64,000 bases of DNA from contig CAJXUY010000005.1 of the NCBI GenBank assembly GCA_913060665.1, forward strand, positions 1-64,000, written 5' to 3'. The position numbers and the translations under genes were made by a program. Source of the DNA: an uncultured Oleiphilaceae bacterium (lineage in GTDB: Bacteria; Pseudomonadota; Gammaproteobacteria; Pseudomonadales; Oleiphilaceae). Each line of letters begins with the position of its first letter. Within the stretch, counting starts at the first letter, position 1. The notes beneath the pieces are model-generated. The model searched no databases. It saw nothing but the letters and a program-made list of their open reading frames with translations, and was not told the DNA's origin. Shown here piece after piece: positions 42,880 through 52,705 of this stretch.

Positions 42880-45153
42880 ATGAGTAGAAAGATAGAGTTA
42901 TTGGCTCCCGGTGGTGATGTTGATGCCATTAAAGCTGCGATTGTAGCGGGTGCAAATGCAGTTTATTGCGGCCTCGACATGTTTAACGCACGCAATCGTG
43001 CGGCCAATATTTCATTTGATGACCTAAGCGGTATTTTAAAACTGGCTCACGAATACGGCTGTGAAGTCTTTTTGACGCTTAATATCGTGATACTCGAACA
43101 CGAACTCACCAGTATGATCAACCTTCTCAACAAACTGGTTAATAGTGGCATTGATGGCATTATTGTTCAGGATTTGGGTATGTTTAATCTGGTGAAAAAG
43201 TACTTCCCTAGCTTAGATGTTCACGCCTCTACCCAGCTAACCACTCACAACGAAGGCCAGATACGTTTTCTTTCCAAGATTGGCGCTTCGCGGGTTAATT
43301 TGTCACGGGAGTTAAACCTTCAAGAAATAAAAAACTTAACGGCTGTTGCTCATGACGTTGACGTATTAACCGAAGTATTTGTTCATGGTGCGCTCTGTAT
43401 CGCATTTTCAGGGCAATGCTATTCTAGCTCTGTAAGTGTCGGTAATTCAGGAAACCGAGGCCGCTGCAGTCAAGCCTGTCGAGATGAATATGAACCAACG
43501 GCGACAGGTAATAAGTTCCCGCTTAACCTTAAAGACAACTCCGCCTATTTTGACCTACCGCAATTGGTTGATGCTGAAGTTGACTCGTTGAAAATTGAAG
43601 GCCGCATCAAAGGGGCTAACTACGTCCATACAGTGGTTGATAGTTGGCGTAAACAGATCGATCAGTTTGTAGAGACTGGTAAACTGTTAGACGATAACAG
43701 CAATCTCTATAAGGTCTTTAATCGTGACTTTACCAATTTGTTCTTAAAGGGTGACATGACCAAGTCTATGTTTATAGACAACCCGAAAGATCACAGCTTC
43801 AACTATATTACTGAAAAAAGTAACGCTATTTCAGTAGTGCAGATTCAAGAAGTAAAAGATGAATTTGCGGCTGATAAAAAAGAGATCGGCACACAGGTTA
43901 ACGAAAAAATTGAATATCTGAGCATTAGCAAGCAACCTCTAACCTTTGAGTTTTCCGGCCAGCTCAATGAGCCCTTAACTGTCACCGTAAAACTTGGCGA
44001 GCGACTTGATAAGGCCATAAACCAGCAGGCAAAATCGTTTACTGTCAGTAGCGAACTAATGTTGAGTTCAAATAGTAAATCACCACTCGATCACACTGCT
44101 GTCGAAAAGCGTTTTAAACGTTTTCCGAACGCAAGTGTCACCGTTAAGGGGTTAAATTTCGACAACCTAGCGAGTGATTTAAGCATTCCCTTTAAAGAAG
44201 TCACACAACTTAAAAACAGAGTCGCCATGCTATTAAATGGCACCGACAAAGTCGTTCAGGCCGTTAAAGTACCCTCCCCCACCAAACATCCAAAAATCAA
44301 CACCACACCGACCTTGTCGATTCTCATCGCCGACAAACAAGATCTACACCTTTGTGATATGACCGAGGCAGATGTTTATTTTAAATTGCCCGAAAGCTTT
44401 AAAGTCGGTGACAATAAGTTTATCGACTTATTTAAGCAGAACCCGCGTTTGATCCCTTGGTTCCCTGCAGTACTCATTGGTAAAGACTACGCAGAAGCCG
44501 TTAGGATTTTAGAGCAGGTTAAGCCACCGCGTATCGTGAGCAACAATACCGGTATCGCCTACAAAGCATTTGAGATGAATATTGATTGGGTTGCCGGGCC
44601 ATTTCTCAATACCACCAACTCCTACGCACTCTTAACCATGCAAGAAGAACTGGACTGCAAAGGGGCGTTTATTTCAAACGAAATTAATAAACTGCAGATT
44701 CGTAATATTGCTCGCCCAAATAACTTTAAACTGTTTTACAGCATCTACCACCCTATCTTGATGATGACCAGTCGCCAATGCTTCTTCCAACAAACTGTAG
44801 GTTGCAAAAAACCGAGTATTGAAGATGGCTGTATGCTGAAATGTGAAAAGGCCACGACCATTACCAACGTCAAAGGTATTTCATTTGCCGTCGACAAACA
44901 AAAAGGCGGCTACCCAAGCATCTATAACAATGAGCAGTTTTTAAATCTAGATGCAGTGAATGATTACTCTGACCTGTTCGATGAGTTTTTTATTGATCTG
45001 ACTAATATAGGGTCAGGCTCAAAAGAAGAATTAGACAAGGCGCTGTTAATTAAGCATTTTGAAAGTTCAATAAGCGGAGTTATTGAGTCGCAATCAGAAT
45101 TAAAAGAGATGGTGACCCTATCAACTAACGCCCAGTATCAGCAAGGGCTTTGA
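42880..45153 (+). CDS. U32 family peptidase-like protein
   Basis: 757 residues from the ATG at 42880 (MSRKIELLAPGGDVDAIKAA), the usual start of the family; an upstream in-frame ATG at 42766 adds 38 unlikely residues. GADxVYCG-like NAVYCGLDMFNARNRA, VHASTQLTTHN, VFVHGALCIAFSGQCYSSS and GNSGNRGRCSQACRD identify the U32 domain; the four Cys residues match those used for Fe-S or prephenate cofactor binding in RlhA/TrhP-type enzymes. A C-terminal half carries a second Cys set (QTVGCKKPSIEDGCMLKCEK). It probably modifies RNA rather than degrading protein. Confidence 0.88.
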   Translation: MSRKIELLAPGGDVDAIKAAIVAGANAVYCGLDMFNARNRAANISFDDLSGILKLAHEYGCEVFLTLNIVILEHELTSMINLLNKLVNSGIDGIIVQDLGMFNLVKKYFPSLDVHASTQLTTHNEGQIRFLSKIGASRVNLSRELNLQEIKNLTAVAHDVDVLTEVFVHGALCIAFSGQCYSSSVSVGNSGNRGRCSQACRDEYEPTATGNKFPLNLKDNSAYFDLPQLVDAEVDSLKIEGRIKGANYVHTVVDSWRKQIDQFVETGKLLDDNSNLYKVFNRDFTNLFLKGDMTKSMFIDNPKDHSFNYITEKSNAISVVQIQEVKDEFAADKKEIGTQVNEKIEYLSISKQPLTFEFSGQLNEPLTVTVKLGERLDKAINQQAKSFTVSSELMLSSNSKSPLDHTAVEKRFKRFPNASVTVKGLNFDNLASDLSIPFKEVTQLKNRVAMLLNGTDKVVQAVKVPSPTKHPKINTTPTLSILIADKQDLHLCDMTEADVYFKLPESFKVGDNKFIDLFKQNPRLIPWFPAVLIGKDYAEAVRILEQVKPPRIVSNNTGIAYKAFEMNIDWVAGPFLNTTNSYALLTMQEELDCKGAFISNEINKLQIRNIARPNNFKLFYSIYHPILMMTSRQCFFQQTVGCKKPSIEDGCMLKCEKATTITNVKGISFAVDKQKGGYPSIYNNEQFLNLDAVNDYSDLFDEFFIDLTNIGSGSKEELDKALLIKHFESSISGVIESQSELKEMVTLSTNAQYQQGL

Positions 45154-45160
45154 TTAGCGT

Positions 45161-45847
45161 TTATAACTCCCCCACCAAAAACTCCTCATGTTGCGTAATC
45201 CACTGAGGATATTTGGCCATAACCTTTGTAAACAATGGCTGTTGTAATTGAAAGCCTAACCAACGCCTTAGGTTTGGATAAGGTGCCTGTAAGTACCATT
45301 TCCGATCGACGCGGGCAAACTGACGAATGAACGGCAGTATGGCGTAATCCGCTATACTCGGACAGTTACCCACAAAAAAATCATGTTGATTAAGTCGTTG
45401 TTCTAAGTGTGCAACAAAGCGCTCGCATTGATCTCGATAATACAGCTGGGCAAAGTCATGATGGCGTTTAGAGTACTTATAGTTCTCTAAGTCGACAATA
45501 AACTCGTTATCATTTCGAGTAATCAGCCTCAATATATCTTCGCTAGCAGTTGGCTCGGCGTTATACAGTAGGTCTTGAGGGTCATTATTGCACAGTGCCC
45601 AGAACATGATATCCAGACTTTCATCAATTACTTTTACAGCTGCTTGCCCTTCATCACACGCCTTAACGCCTCCTTCAATAACAAGTACAGGCACCGTTGC
45701 CTTTGCAGATGCAGCGAGCATTTCAGCGGGAATATTTTTCAGATCGACGGCACGTAGTCTAAAAGGCTGTCTGGCAAGGAATAAGCCAAGCCGTGCTCGA
45801 ATCGCATAGGGGCAGTTTTGCAATGAATAAAGTATTGGGTATGTCAT
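45161..45847 (-). CDS. glutathione S-transferase family protein
   Basis: 228 residues. The N-terminal thioredoxin-like domain starts YPILYSLQNCPYAIRARLGL (Cys-Pro-Tyr), with ATVPVLVIEGG (cis-Pro) near 51. The helical C-terminal domain has NCPSIADYAILPFIRQFARV near 163, the conserved N-capping Asp region. It is convergent with the U32 gene, with only 7 bp between stops, and tightly upstream of nothing. The substrate is unknown. Confidence 0.88.
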   Translation of the reverse strand: MTYPILYSLQNCPYAIRARLGLFLARQPFRLRAVDLKNIPAEMLAASAKATVPVLVIEGGVKACDEGQAAVKVIDESLDIMFWALCNNDPQDLLYNAEPTASEDILRLITRNDNEFIVDLENYKYSKRHHDFAQLYYRDQCERFVAHLEQRLNQHDFFVGNCPSIADYAILPFIRQFARVDRKWYLQAPYPNLRRWLGFQLQQPLFTKVMAKYPQWITQHEEFLVGEL

Positions 45848-45861
45848 CTCCCTATCACCGC

Positions 45862-46866
45862 CTACTGTTTACTTTTTCGATACTCGATAGGGGTCATGCC
45901 TGACCAACGCTTAAACGCTCGGTAGAACGTGCTAGGTTCTGAAAAGCCGGTCAAATAAACAATCTCGTCGATCGATTCATTGGTCTTGGCTAATAACCGT
46001 CGAGATAGCTTATATCGAAAATCGGCTAATATCTGATTAAAATTGTTATCGATATCAGTCAACTTAGTACGAAGACTTCGCGGCTTAATCGCTAACCGAT
46101 CAGCAACAGTTTCTAATGTCACATCTCCTGAGTCCAGTAGTTCAGCAATAATTTTATTCACTTGAACGACCACGTCTTCTTTTTCAATTCGAGCAACCTG
46201 ATCACTAGCAAATTGTTCATGCAATACCAACAGTTCAGGTTCTGCATGGGGAGACCGATGCTCAAGCATGGCTGTATCAAAATACAGCCGATTCTCAGTA
46301 CACCCAAACATTACCTCACAGCCAAATACACGCTTTACCTCATCTACATTCTCAGGCTCTTCGTGATCAAACTCAAAATATTTAGGGACAAATGCATTAT
46401 CAGTGATCGATTTAAAAAATGCGATCATTCCTTGAGCAAAGCATTCATTAAAGTGACGAATTTTTTTAGCGCCACCCGATGCAGTGACAACCCGCAAAAA
46501 GCACCGCTCAGACTCAACCACTAAATCAGAATCTGCAGCATCGCTAATAAGTCGCTGATAACTTAGCGCTCTACGCAAGCCATCACCAAATGTCGGGCTA
46601 CTTAAGAATAAGTACTCTATTACCTGCCCTTTAAAAACAGGTAAGTGCTGACCAAGATGCAAACCAATATCGGGGTCAGCTGTTTGATCTTCAAGCACCC
46701 CCCAAAAAAGAGGCTGTGCTGCGTGCGGGGTGCGCAAGTGAACTGTCTGCAAATAAGATTCATCAATACCTAGCTTGCTGAACAAGGCCGGAATATCAAC
46801 GCCTGTCTTTATCAACGCCTGAAACGCCAGACGAATCATTATCCCAGCATCTTTCAATTCACTCAT
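45862..46866 (-). CDS. AraC family transcriptional regulator (OruR/ArgR-type)
   Basis: 334 residues. The N-terminal arabinose-binding-like domain (about 15-200, PF12625 type: GLHLGQHLPVFKGQVIEYLF) precedes two AraC helix-turn-helix motifs (about 235-330) with LETVADRLAIKPRSLRTKL and IDEIVYLTGFSEPSTFYRAF. It is divergent from the MaoC-like dehydratase gene at 47091, the usual target in this arrangement, so it may control it in response to a fatty acid. Confidence 0.88.
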   Translation of the reverse strand: MSELKDAGIMIRLAFQALIKTGVDIPALFSKLGIDESYLQTVHLRTPHAAQPLFWGVLEDQTADPDIGLHLGQHLPVFKGQVIEYLFLSSPTFGDGLRRALSYQRLISDAADSDLVVESERCFLRVVTASGGAKKIRHFNECFAQGMIAFFKSITDNAFVPKYFEFDHEEPENVDEVKRVFGCEVMFGCTENRLYFDTAMLEHRSPHAEPELLVLHEQFASDQVARIEKEDVVVQVNKIIAELLDSGDVTLETVADRLAIKPRSLRTKLTDIDNNFNQILADFRYKLSRRLLAKTNESIDEIVYLTGFSEPSTFYRAFKRWSGMTPIEYRKSKQ

Positions 46867-47090
46867 ATATGCTCAACTCACTCAACTTCCAACACGGATG
46901 TGTAGCATACCTGCCCACTTCAAAATTCTCCACCGCCACATATTAAACCAAATCAGCATAGTTGACCTTTACGTCTTACCCTTATTGTGTCCACTGCCAA
47001 TTATATGTCTCGAACCTCCTCATATACTTAATAACATATCATCACCAACTATTTGTAATGACCGGCAACCGCAAAATATTGGATTAGACT

Positions 47091-47951
47091 ATGAACCATA
47101 TAAGCACTATACACTTATCAGAAAGCCCAAATATTTTAGCACTATTGTCACGAGCAGCACTGCCCAAAAGGGCATCAGCAACGGTCGGTATCCCCCACTT
47201 TTCAGTTGAGCTGAAAGGCGTAAAAGTAGACCCAGAACGATTAAAGCAGTACAGAAAAGTCTGCGGATTCAAGCCTAAGTCACACTTACCTGCAGCATTT
47301 CCACACATTATGGCCTTCCCGTTGCACATAAAGCTATTAACAGACCCTAAATTCCCCCTTCCGCTGCTGGGGCTCATCCATTACAAAAACAGTATGACTC
47401 AGTACCGCCCTCTCAATATCAATGAAATACTTGATATTAACTGTTTACTCACCAACAGCCACCAAAGTGATGTAGGCGTTACGTTCGATATTGTCACAAC
47501 CGTCTCTGTTGGTGGCTCAGTAGTATGGGAAGAGACCTCAACACTTCTTCACCGCACCAATAAGACCAAGGCTAGTCGCCAAAAAGTACATACGGCACTC
47601 CCCAGCTATCAGAACAATGAAACCTGGGCATTATCATCGTCACTGGGACGCCGGTATGCGAAGGTATCAAGTGATTTTAACTTAATACACCTCTATGCAT
47701 GGTCAGCAAAGCTATTTGGGTTTGATTATGCGATTGTTCATGGCATGTGGTCTAAAACGCGCTGCATCGCAGCACTATCTGACACTTTGGGGGGGCAGGC
47801 ATTTAAAGTAGATGTCGCCTTCAAGCTGCCGCTATTTCTTCCTAGTACCGTTTCATTTAACTGGGAACAGTGTAATGGTGTGATTGATTTTCAACTGCTA
47901 GATAAAGGACTCACTAAACCCCACTTAAAAGGTAAAATCACGCTCATGTAA
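47091..47951 (+). CDS. MaoC-like acyl dehydratase
   Basis: 286 residues forming a double hotdog. The C-terminal hotdog contains WALSSSLGRRYAKVSSDFNL near 182, then IHLYAWSAKLFGFDYAIVHGMW, matching the MaoC motif (G..YA..SGD.NPIH, then G...PIAHGMW) with substitutions. It probably hydrates enoyl-acyl thioesters. The N-terminal half has no catalytic motif. It is divergent from an AraC-type regulator gene. Confidence 0.82.
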   Translation: MNHISTIHLSESPNILALLSRAALPKRASATVGIPHFSVELKGVKVDPERLKQYRKVCGFKPKSHLPAAFPHIMAFPLHIKLLTDPKFPLPLLGLIHYKNSMTQYRPLNINEILDINCLLTNSHQSDVGVTFDIVTTVSVGGSVVWEETSTLLHRTNKTKASRQKVHTALPSYQNNETWALSSSLGRRYAKVSSDFNLIHLYAWSAKLFGFDYAIVHGMWSKTRCIAALSDTLGGQAFKVDVAFKLPLFLPSTVSFNWEQCNGVIDFQLLDKGLTKPHLKGKITLM

Positions 47952-47987
47952 TTACAGTGTTTACATCAACTATTTCATAGCCTTTTT

Positions 47988-48014
47988 GCAGACCTTTAAG
48001 ATCTGCTTTTTTTA
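47988..48014 (+). terminator. rho-independent terminator
   Basis: GCAGACC-TTTAA-GATCTGC with one mismatch, followed by TTTTTTTATT, about 37 bp after the MaoC-like gene. It lies in the convergent space with the L,D-transpeptidase gene. Confidence 0.75.
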
Positions 48015-48063
48015 TTTCAACTATTCGCCTATAACCAAGCCCTGATAATCAAAACCTTGGCAT

Positions 48064-48576
48064 TTACGGATGAATTTCAATAGGCGTTCCGTTATCAATC
48101 GCCGCCCATATTTCATCCATCTCTTCATTTTTAACGGCTATACAGCCATCAGTCCAGTCCATTTTATCCAGTATCCATCCGCTAATAGGGTCAGGACTTT
48201 TGTTAGGCCGCCCATGAATCATAATCATGCCCCCAGGTTCACGACCTTGTGAAAGCGCGAACGCCAGATCTTGTTCATTGGGGTAAGAGATGTGTATTGA
48301 ACGATAGAATTTACTGTTATGGTTTCGCCAATCCAGGATGTAAGTTCCTTCTGGTGTTTTCTCATCACCTTCAAACTGCTTATGCCCTTTAGGGTTGTCC
48401 CCTAGCGCGATGTCATATCGACGAAAAGCCTCCCCATCCTTAAACAACACCAGTTTTCGTTCAGATTTTTTCACCAGAACAAGGTCTGCTTTAGGTATCT
48501 CCATGCCACCCACTCCGAGCGAGAAACAAGCAAGGAAAAAAATTGAGGCAATTCTAATCATTAAACAACCGCTCAT
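48064..48576 (-). CDS. L,D-transpeptidase (YkuD domain), secreted
   Basis: 170 residues: signal peptide to about GVGGME, then the YkuD domain. HGRPNKSP (about 115) and the catalytic TDGCIAVKNEEMDEIW near residue 145 fit the HGxx...S/T-x-G-C motif. It forms 3-3 cross-links in peptidoglycan or anchors proteins to it. The protein is a minimal one-domain form of the ErfK/YafK type; YTILDWRNHNSKFYRSIHIS also resembles YafK. Confidence 0.9.
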   Translation of the reverse strand: MSGCLMIRIASIFFLACFSLGVGGMEIPKADLVLVKKSERKLVLFKDGEAFRRYDIALGDNPKGHKQFEGDEKTPEGTYILDWRNHNSKFYRSIHISYPNEQDLAFALSQGREPGGMIMIHGRPNKSPDPISGWILDKMDWTDGCIAVKNEEMDEIWAAIDNGTPIEIHP

Positions 48577-48729
48577 ATTATTAGAGATAGTCAGATTCTA
48601 CTGTTAGAGATACATAACTGATGCTATACAATGACTAGTTTATAGCATAATTTGAAGAACGTTATTAATATCCGGTTTATACATCAGCCACATCACCATT
48701 TTTTTAGTTAAGCAACGTTGACCTCACGC

Positions 48730-48987
48730 ATGAATCGACAGCCAGTTATTAAAACGTTACGCGAGTTAGCGGATGAAATCTACGAGGTTTCATTTACGCT
48801 GTTCAAGATTATGATACCAACTCTCATTGTCATCAAACTGTTGGAGGAAGTGGGCGCTCATATATCCGGTGCCTTATGGTTACGTATCGCATTCGCAATT
48901 ATTGTCATCTCACTACTATCTCGCTGGCTGCTCAGTCGCTCTAACGTTTTCAAAGAGCGTTACCTATACACTAATCGCCAGACCTAG
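48730..48987 (+). CDS. small membrane protein, possibly a truncated nucleoside-recognition (Gate) family member
   Basis: 85 residues from ATG 48730 (MNRQPVIKTLRELADEIYEV); an upstream in-frame TTG was not chosen. It has two hydrophobic stretches (LFKIMIPTLIVIKLLEEVG and LWLRIAFAIIVISLLSRWLL). The first resembles the initial helix of Gate-domain membrane proteins, which are several times longer, so this may be a remnant or an unrelated small protein. No function can be assigned. Confidence 0.55.
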   Translation: MNRQPVIKTLRELADEIYEVSFTLFKIMIPTLIVIKLLEEVGAHISGALWLRIAFAIIVISLLSRWLLSRSNVFKERYLYTNRQT

Positions 48988-49001
48988 TGGTTAGGCCCTG
49001 C

Positions 49002-50204
49002 CTAGCATGAAATAGGGAGAGAGAAATAGAATGTTGTGCCTCTATCTTGGTTACGCCTAAAACCTATTGTGCCGCCCTGAGCTTGAATAAGGGACTGACA
49101 CAGACTTAAGCCAATCCCCATTCCTTCTCCCTTGGTAGTATAAAACGGGTGAAAAAGCTTTTGCTCGGCATCGTCTGCCAACCCGCAACCACGATCTTTT
49201 ACTTCTACCCAAATAGACTGCCGCTCTGCTTTAGCACTAACCGAAACATATAATATTTCGTCATCAGATGGATGTTCTTGTTGCCAAATTGACGTTGCTT
49301 CGAGTGCATTTCGAATCAGGTTTAATGCAACCTGCTGCACTTGTATGGTATCGGCTTCGACTTCAGGCAACGCATCCGGCAATTCAAGGGTAATGTGACC
49401 TTTATTATTTCTCGCATCAACTTCTGCAAATTGCACAACATCTGATAATAGGGATCTAACATCAAAGATTGTTTTACCCGTTTTGGGTTTTTTAACAAAC
49501 CCTCGAATACGCTGAATAACTTCACTAGCACGATGCGATTGTGCTTCAAGCTTATTCAGCGCATCCTCAAGCATCTTCTTGTTGGTAACCCTATTATCTT
49601 CAACGTTGCTGCCTAATAAACGGTGCGCAACTCTGCAGTAATTGGTAATAGCAGTAAGAGGCTGGTTGACCTCATGAGCAAATCCTGCGGCCATCTCTCC
49701 CATGGTACTTAGACGAGAAAAATGTGCTAACTGCTCTCGCTGGGCTTCAAGCTTCACCTGCATATCAATATTGTCGGCGCTTAGCTCTCGATTCTTCTCT
49801 TTGAGCTCTTGCTCAAGCCGGCGAAGCTTTACCTGTGTTGCAACCCTAGAGACGACTTCTCTAGGCTGAAATGGTTTGGCGATATAGTCAACACCTCCTT
49901 TCTCGAAGCCTTTGACCTTAGACTCTACGTCGTCAAGAGCTGAAAGGAACACAACCGGGATATCTCGCAGTTGAGGGGTAGATTTGAGCGATTCGCACAC
50001 CTCATACCCATCCATGCCTGGCATCATAATATCAAGCAGTATTAAATCAGGCTTTGATTTTTCTGCTATCGCTAGGGCCTTCTCACCGTTGTTCGCCAAC
50101 AATAAACGGTAATGCCCGCTATCCAGCGTATCGTAAAGAATTTTCAGGTTTTGGGGGTTATCATCTACCAACAAAACCTGTTCGCGCGCGTCAGAAACTA
50201 CCAT
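49002..50204 (-). CDS. hybrid response regulator/histidine kinase
   Basis: 400 residues. An N-terminal receiver (about 7-122; DD at 15-16, phospho-Asp in DLILLDIMMPGMDGYE at about 57, Lys in YIAKPFQ near 109) leads through a coiled coil to the HisKA domain with FAHEVNQPLTAITNY (His at about 179) and an ATPase domain with NLIRNALEAT (N box), VKDRGCGLADD and TTKGEGMGIGLSLCQSL. It has no membrane segment, so it is cytoplasmic. It is 44 bp downstream of the FixJ-type gene and probably forms a phosphorelay with it. Confidence 0.92.
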   Translation of the reverse strand: MVVSDAREQVLLVDDNPQNLKILYDTLDSGHYRLLLANNGEKALAIAEKSKPDLILLDIMMPGMDGYEVCESLKSTPQLRDIPVVFLSALDDVESKVKGFEKGGVDYIAKPFQPREVVSRVATQVKLRRLEQELKEKNRELSADNIDMQVKLEAQREQLAHFSRLSTMGEMAAGFAHEVNQPLTAITNYCRVAHRLLGSNVEDNRVTNKKMLEDALNKLEAQSHRASEVIQRIRGFVKKPKTGKTIFDVRSLLSDVVQFAEVDARNNKGHITLELPDALPEVEADTIQVQQVALNLIRNALEATSIWQQEHPSDDEILYVSVSAKAERQSIWVEVKDRGCGLADDAEQKLFHPFYTTKGEGMGIGLSLCQSLIQAQGGTIGFRRNQDRGTTFYFSLPISC

Positions 50205-50248
50205 TTATACTGCCTTAATAAATATCGTTCAAAACAAGCAAATTGCTA

Positions 50249-50857
50249 TTAACTAACCATTAGAACCATTCTAACCAGGTGAGCAAGAGAGTGAGTACCC
50301 ATCTTATGCATCACACGTGAACGGTGAATTTCAACGGTTCTCTGGCTGATATCGAGGTCAATCGCAATAACTTTATTGGCATGCCCCTCAATCATCATAT
50401 CCATGATCTCTTTTTCACGAGGTGTCAGCTCTTCTAAGCGACGATTGATTTCTTTTTTCTCAGTTAACGACTCACGCTGCTCGGCATCAAGCTCTAATGC
50501 AGCTTTAATTTTCTCCAGCAACTCTTGCTCACGATAAGGTTTCTGAATAAAGTCGATAGCCCCTAATTGCATAGCCTCTACGGCCATAGGCACATCACCA
50601 TGACCGGTGACAAATATAATGGGTAGAATCGAATTTTGGTTATTAAGCTCTTTTTGTAGCTCCATTCCATCCATGCCGGGCATACGAATATCTAATACAA
50701 TACAGCCTGCCATTGCTTCATTGTAACTCTCTAAAAAAGCATTCGCCGTTGGAAACGTTTCTACTTTATGCGCCATCGAAACCAGCATCATCTCTAATGA
50801 ATCTCGAACTGCCTCATCGTCTTCTACGATATATACTATTTGCTGACTATCCGTCAT
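50249..50857 (-). CDS. FixJ/NarL-type response regulator
   Basis: 202 residues: receiver (about 8-120; phospho-Asp in CIVLDIRMPGMDGMEL at about 57, Thr and Lys positions TGHGDVP and FIQKPYR) and a LuxR-type helix-turn-helix (about 142-200; LTPREKEIMDMMIEGHANKV, IAIDLDISQRTVEIHRSRVM). This is a DNA-binding regulator whose likely kinase is encoded just downstream at 49002-50204. The targets are unknown. Confidence 0.92.
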   Translation of the reverse strand: MTDSQQIVYIVEDDEAVRDSLEMMLVSMAHKVETFPTANAFLESYNEAMAGCIVLDIRMPGMDGMELQKELNNQNSILPIIFVTGHGDVPMAVEAMQLGAIDFIQKPYREQELLEKIKAALELDAEQRESLTEKKEINRRLEELTPREKEIMDMMIEGHANKVIAIDLDISQRTVEIHRSRVMHKMGTHSLAHLVRMVLMVS

Positions 50858-50925
50858 TACCTACGACTCCATCGTTATTAAGGTAGTATTACTCACTATA
50901 ATTCTTAGCGCTTTTTGACATGTCG

Positions 50926-51774
50926 TTACTGGTCAAACACCACCTGCCCCGGCATCGCCTTCATCACTAACTGAGGGTCTAGCCTGACTTTATACCAGTT
51001 AATCCGCCAATCCAAATGCGCTCCGGTTGCCCTACCGCTTTTTCCAACTTCAGCGATAACATCGCCCTGTTTGATCTCTTGGCCTTCTTTGACCAAAATT
51101 TTGCTCAGATGAATAAATGTAGATGATACCCCGTAGCCATGATCAACCAACAAGGTACCCCCAGAATAAAACATATCATCATGCACCAAAGTCACAACAC
51201 CCGGCGCAGGGGCAATAATCGGCGTACCAACCGGTGCAGCATAATCGACCCCAAAATGGGGCCTTTTAGGCTCCCCATTGTAAAAACGCTGACTCCCGTA
51301 GACTCCCGTGACCGGGCCTTCTACCGGTTGGATAAACCCTGTCATAAAATCCTGACGGGGTGAGTCTGTTGTTCTTGCGGTTCTAACCAGTGTTGCGTCT
51401 GACCTTGAACGCGCCTGATTCTTTTTATTCGGATTCATTATTTTTTTAGAGATTCCATTAATCCGCTGAATGTTGTAATCACGTTTTTCCAATGTAATAG
51501 ACTCTAGATGAACCTCTCCGTTTGCACCAACGACTTTAAGTGTATGGTTGAGTTCCGCGTCACGGCCAAAACCAAATACAATAACGCCATTTTCAGCAAC
51601 CTTTAACGGCTCATCATCAAGATACACAGATGCGGCTGGCGCGACTTGCCCCACCATTAAACTCCCTTGTGTACTCTCGCCGACTAATATCACCGGTTTA
51701 GCTGCTTCAGCGGCAAAAACTGAAGTCACTGAAATTATTAATAAGGCCGATAAGGAAATAACTAAAAAACGCAT
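50926..51774 (-). CDS. M23 family peptidoglycan metallopeptidase
   Basis: 282 residues with a signal peptide ending near VFAAEA. A beta-rich N-terminal region (about 25-125) precedes the LytM domain: HFGVDYAAPVGTPIIAPAPG near 171 (Zn-binding H and D), GYGVSSTFIHLSKILV near 215, and GRATGAHLDWRINW near 254. The last motif is HLDW instead of the usual HLHW, replacing one conserved His by Asp. It may therefore be a weak or inactive amidase activator such as EnvC/NlpD, or a variant enzyme. Confidence 0.88.
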   Translation of the reverse strand: MRFLVISLSALLIISVTSVFAAEAAKPVILVGESTQGSLMVGQVAPAASVYLDDEPLKVAENGVIVFGFGRDAELNHTLKVVGANGEVHLESITLEKRDYNIQRINGISKKIMNPNKKNQARSRSDATLVRTARTTDSPRQDFMTGFIQPVEGPVTGVYGSQRFYNGEPKRPHFGVDYAAPVGTPIIAPAPGVVTLVHDDMFYSGGTLLVDHGYGVSSTFIHLSKILVKEGQEIKQGDVIAEVGKSGRATGAHLDWRINWYKVRLDPQLVMKAMPGQVVFDQ

Positions 51775-52030
51775 GGCTACCCATTACTCCAAAAAATAAT
51801 AATATCATTAGCATAAACGCTAACGCTGCTAGTGTAAAAGGCTCAAATAGTGCCTATTCTTGAATTATTCAAAATATTACCCATAACCGTAAGAGACGGA
51901 CGTATTGCATGGATTACTCTAACTAAAGACAGGCTTTAGAGGTATGCTTACCTGGGTTATTTGAAGCGTTCCCCGGACGTTAGGGGCCAAATAAAACAAA
52001 ACCTGCAACATATTCATAAAGGAACCAGCA

Positions 52031-52663
52031 ATGGCCCCGTCTTTACCCATAGAGGGATCACTATTTGAAGCACAAACGGTAAAAAGCGATATACCCATTG
52101 AAGATGGTACTCTCTGCCTATGGCAACCACTGTTATCCTCAGATGAATCTGAAACACTATTTGCTCAGTTATCAAGCACACTTAACTGGCGTCAGGATGA
52201 AATGATGATTGCCGGTAAGCGCACCCCTATCCCAAGATTGCAGGCATGGTATGGAGATGCTGGTAGCCAATACGGTTACTCCGGAATAGCACTTCCCCCT
52301 CTCAGCTGGACAAAAGCACTTCTGCAGATAAAGCAAACCATCGAAACGATTACCCAACAACGATTCAATAGCGTACTAGCTAACTATTACCGTAATGGGC
52401 AAGACAGTGTCTCCTGGCATCAGGATAACGAGCCTGAGCTTGGCCAAAACCCCATTATTGCATCTTTATCTTTAGGCGAAACAAGACAGTTCCAGTTACG
52501 ACATACCAAAGGAAAATACCCAACCATTAAGCTAAACCTACCTCATAACACCTTACTATTGATGTCGGGAAGTACTCAGAAAAACTGGCAGCATCAGATT
52601 CCAAAAACAAAAAAGGCGGTTGGCCCGCGTATTAACTTGACCTTCCGCCTTATTCAAAATTGA
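52031..52663 (+). CDS. AlkB-like 2-oxoglutarate/Fe(II) dioxygenase
   Basis: 210 residues. RLQAWYGDAGSQYGYSGIAL near 69, the iron ligands in SVSWHQDNEPELGQNPIIAS (HxD, about 129) and QHQIPKTKKAVGPRINLTFR (His about 188, Arg for 2-oxoglutarate) are the hallmarks of AlkB homologues. It oxidatively removes alkyl groups from nucleic acid bases. It is shorter than long AlkB forms and has no partner gene. Confidence 0.92.
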   Translation: MAPSLPIEGSLFEAQTVKSDIPIEDGTLCLWQPLLSSDESETLFAQLSSTLNWRQDEMMIAGKRTPIPRLQAWYGDAGSQYGYSGIALPPLSWTKALLQIKQTIETITQQRFNSVLANYYRNGQDSVSWHQDNEPELGQNPIIASLSLGETRQFQLRHTKGKYPTIKLNLPHNTLLLMSGSTQKNWQHQIPKTKKAVGPRINLTFRLIQN

Positions 52664-52705
52664 GTCTATGTTTTATTTAGTTCTTAGTTTTAATGAGCCC
52701 TTGGG

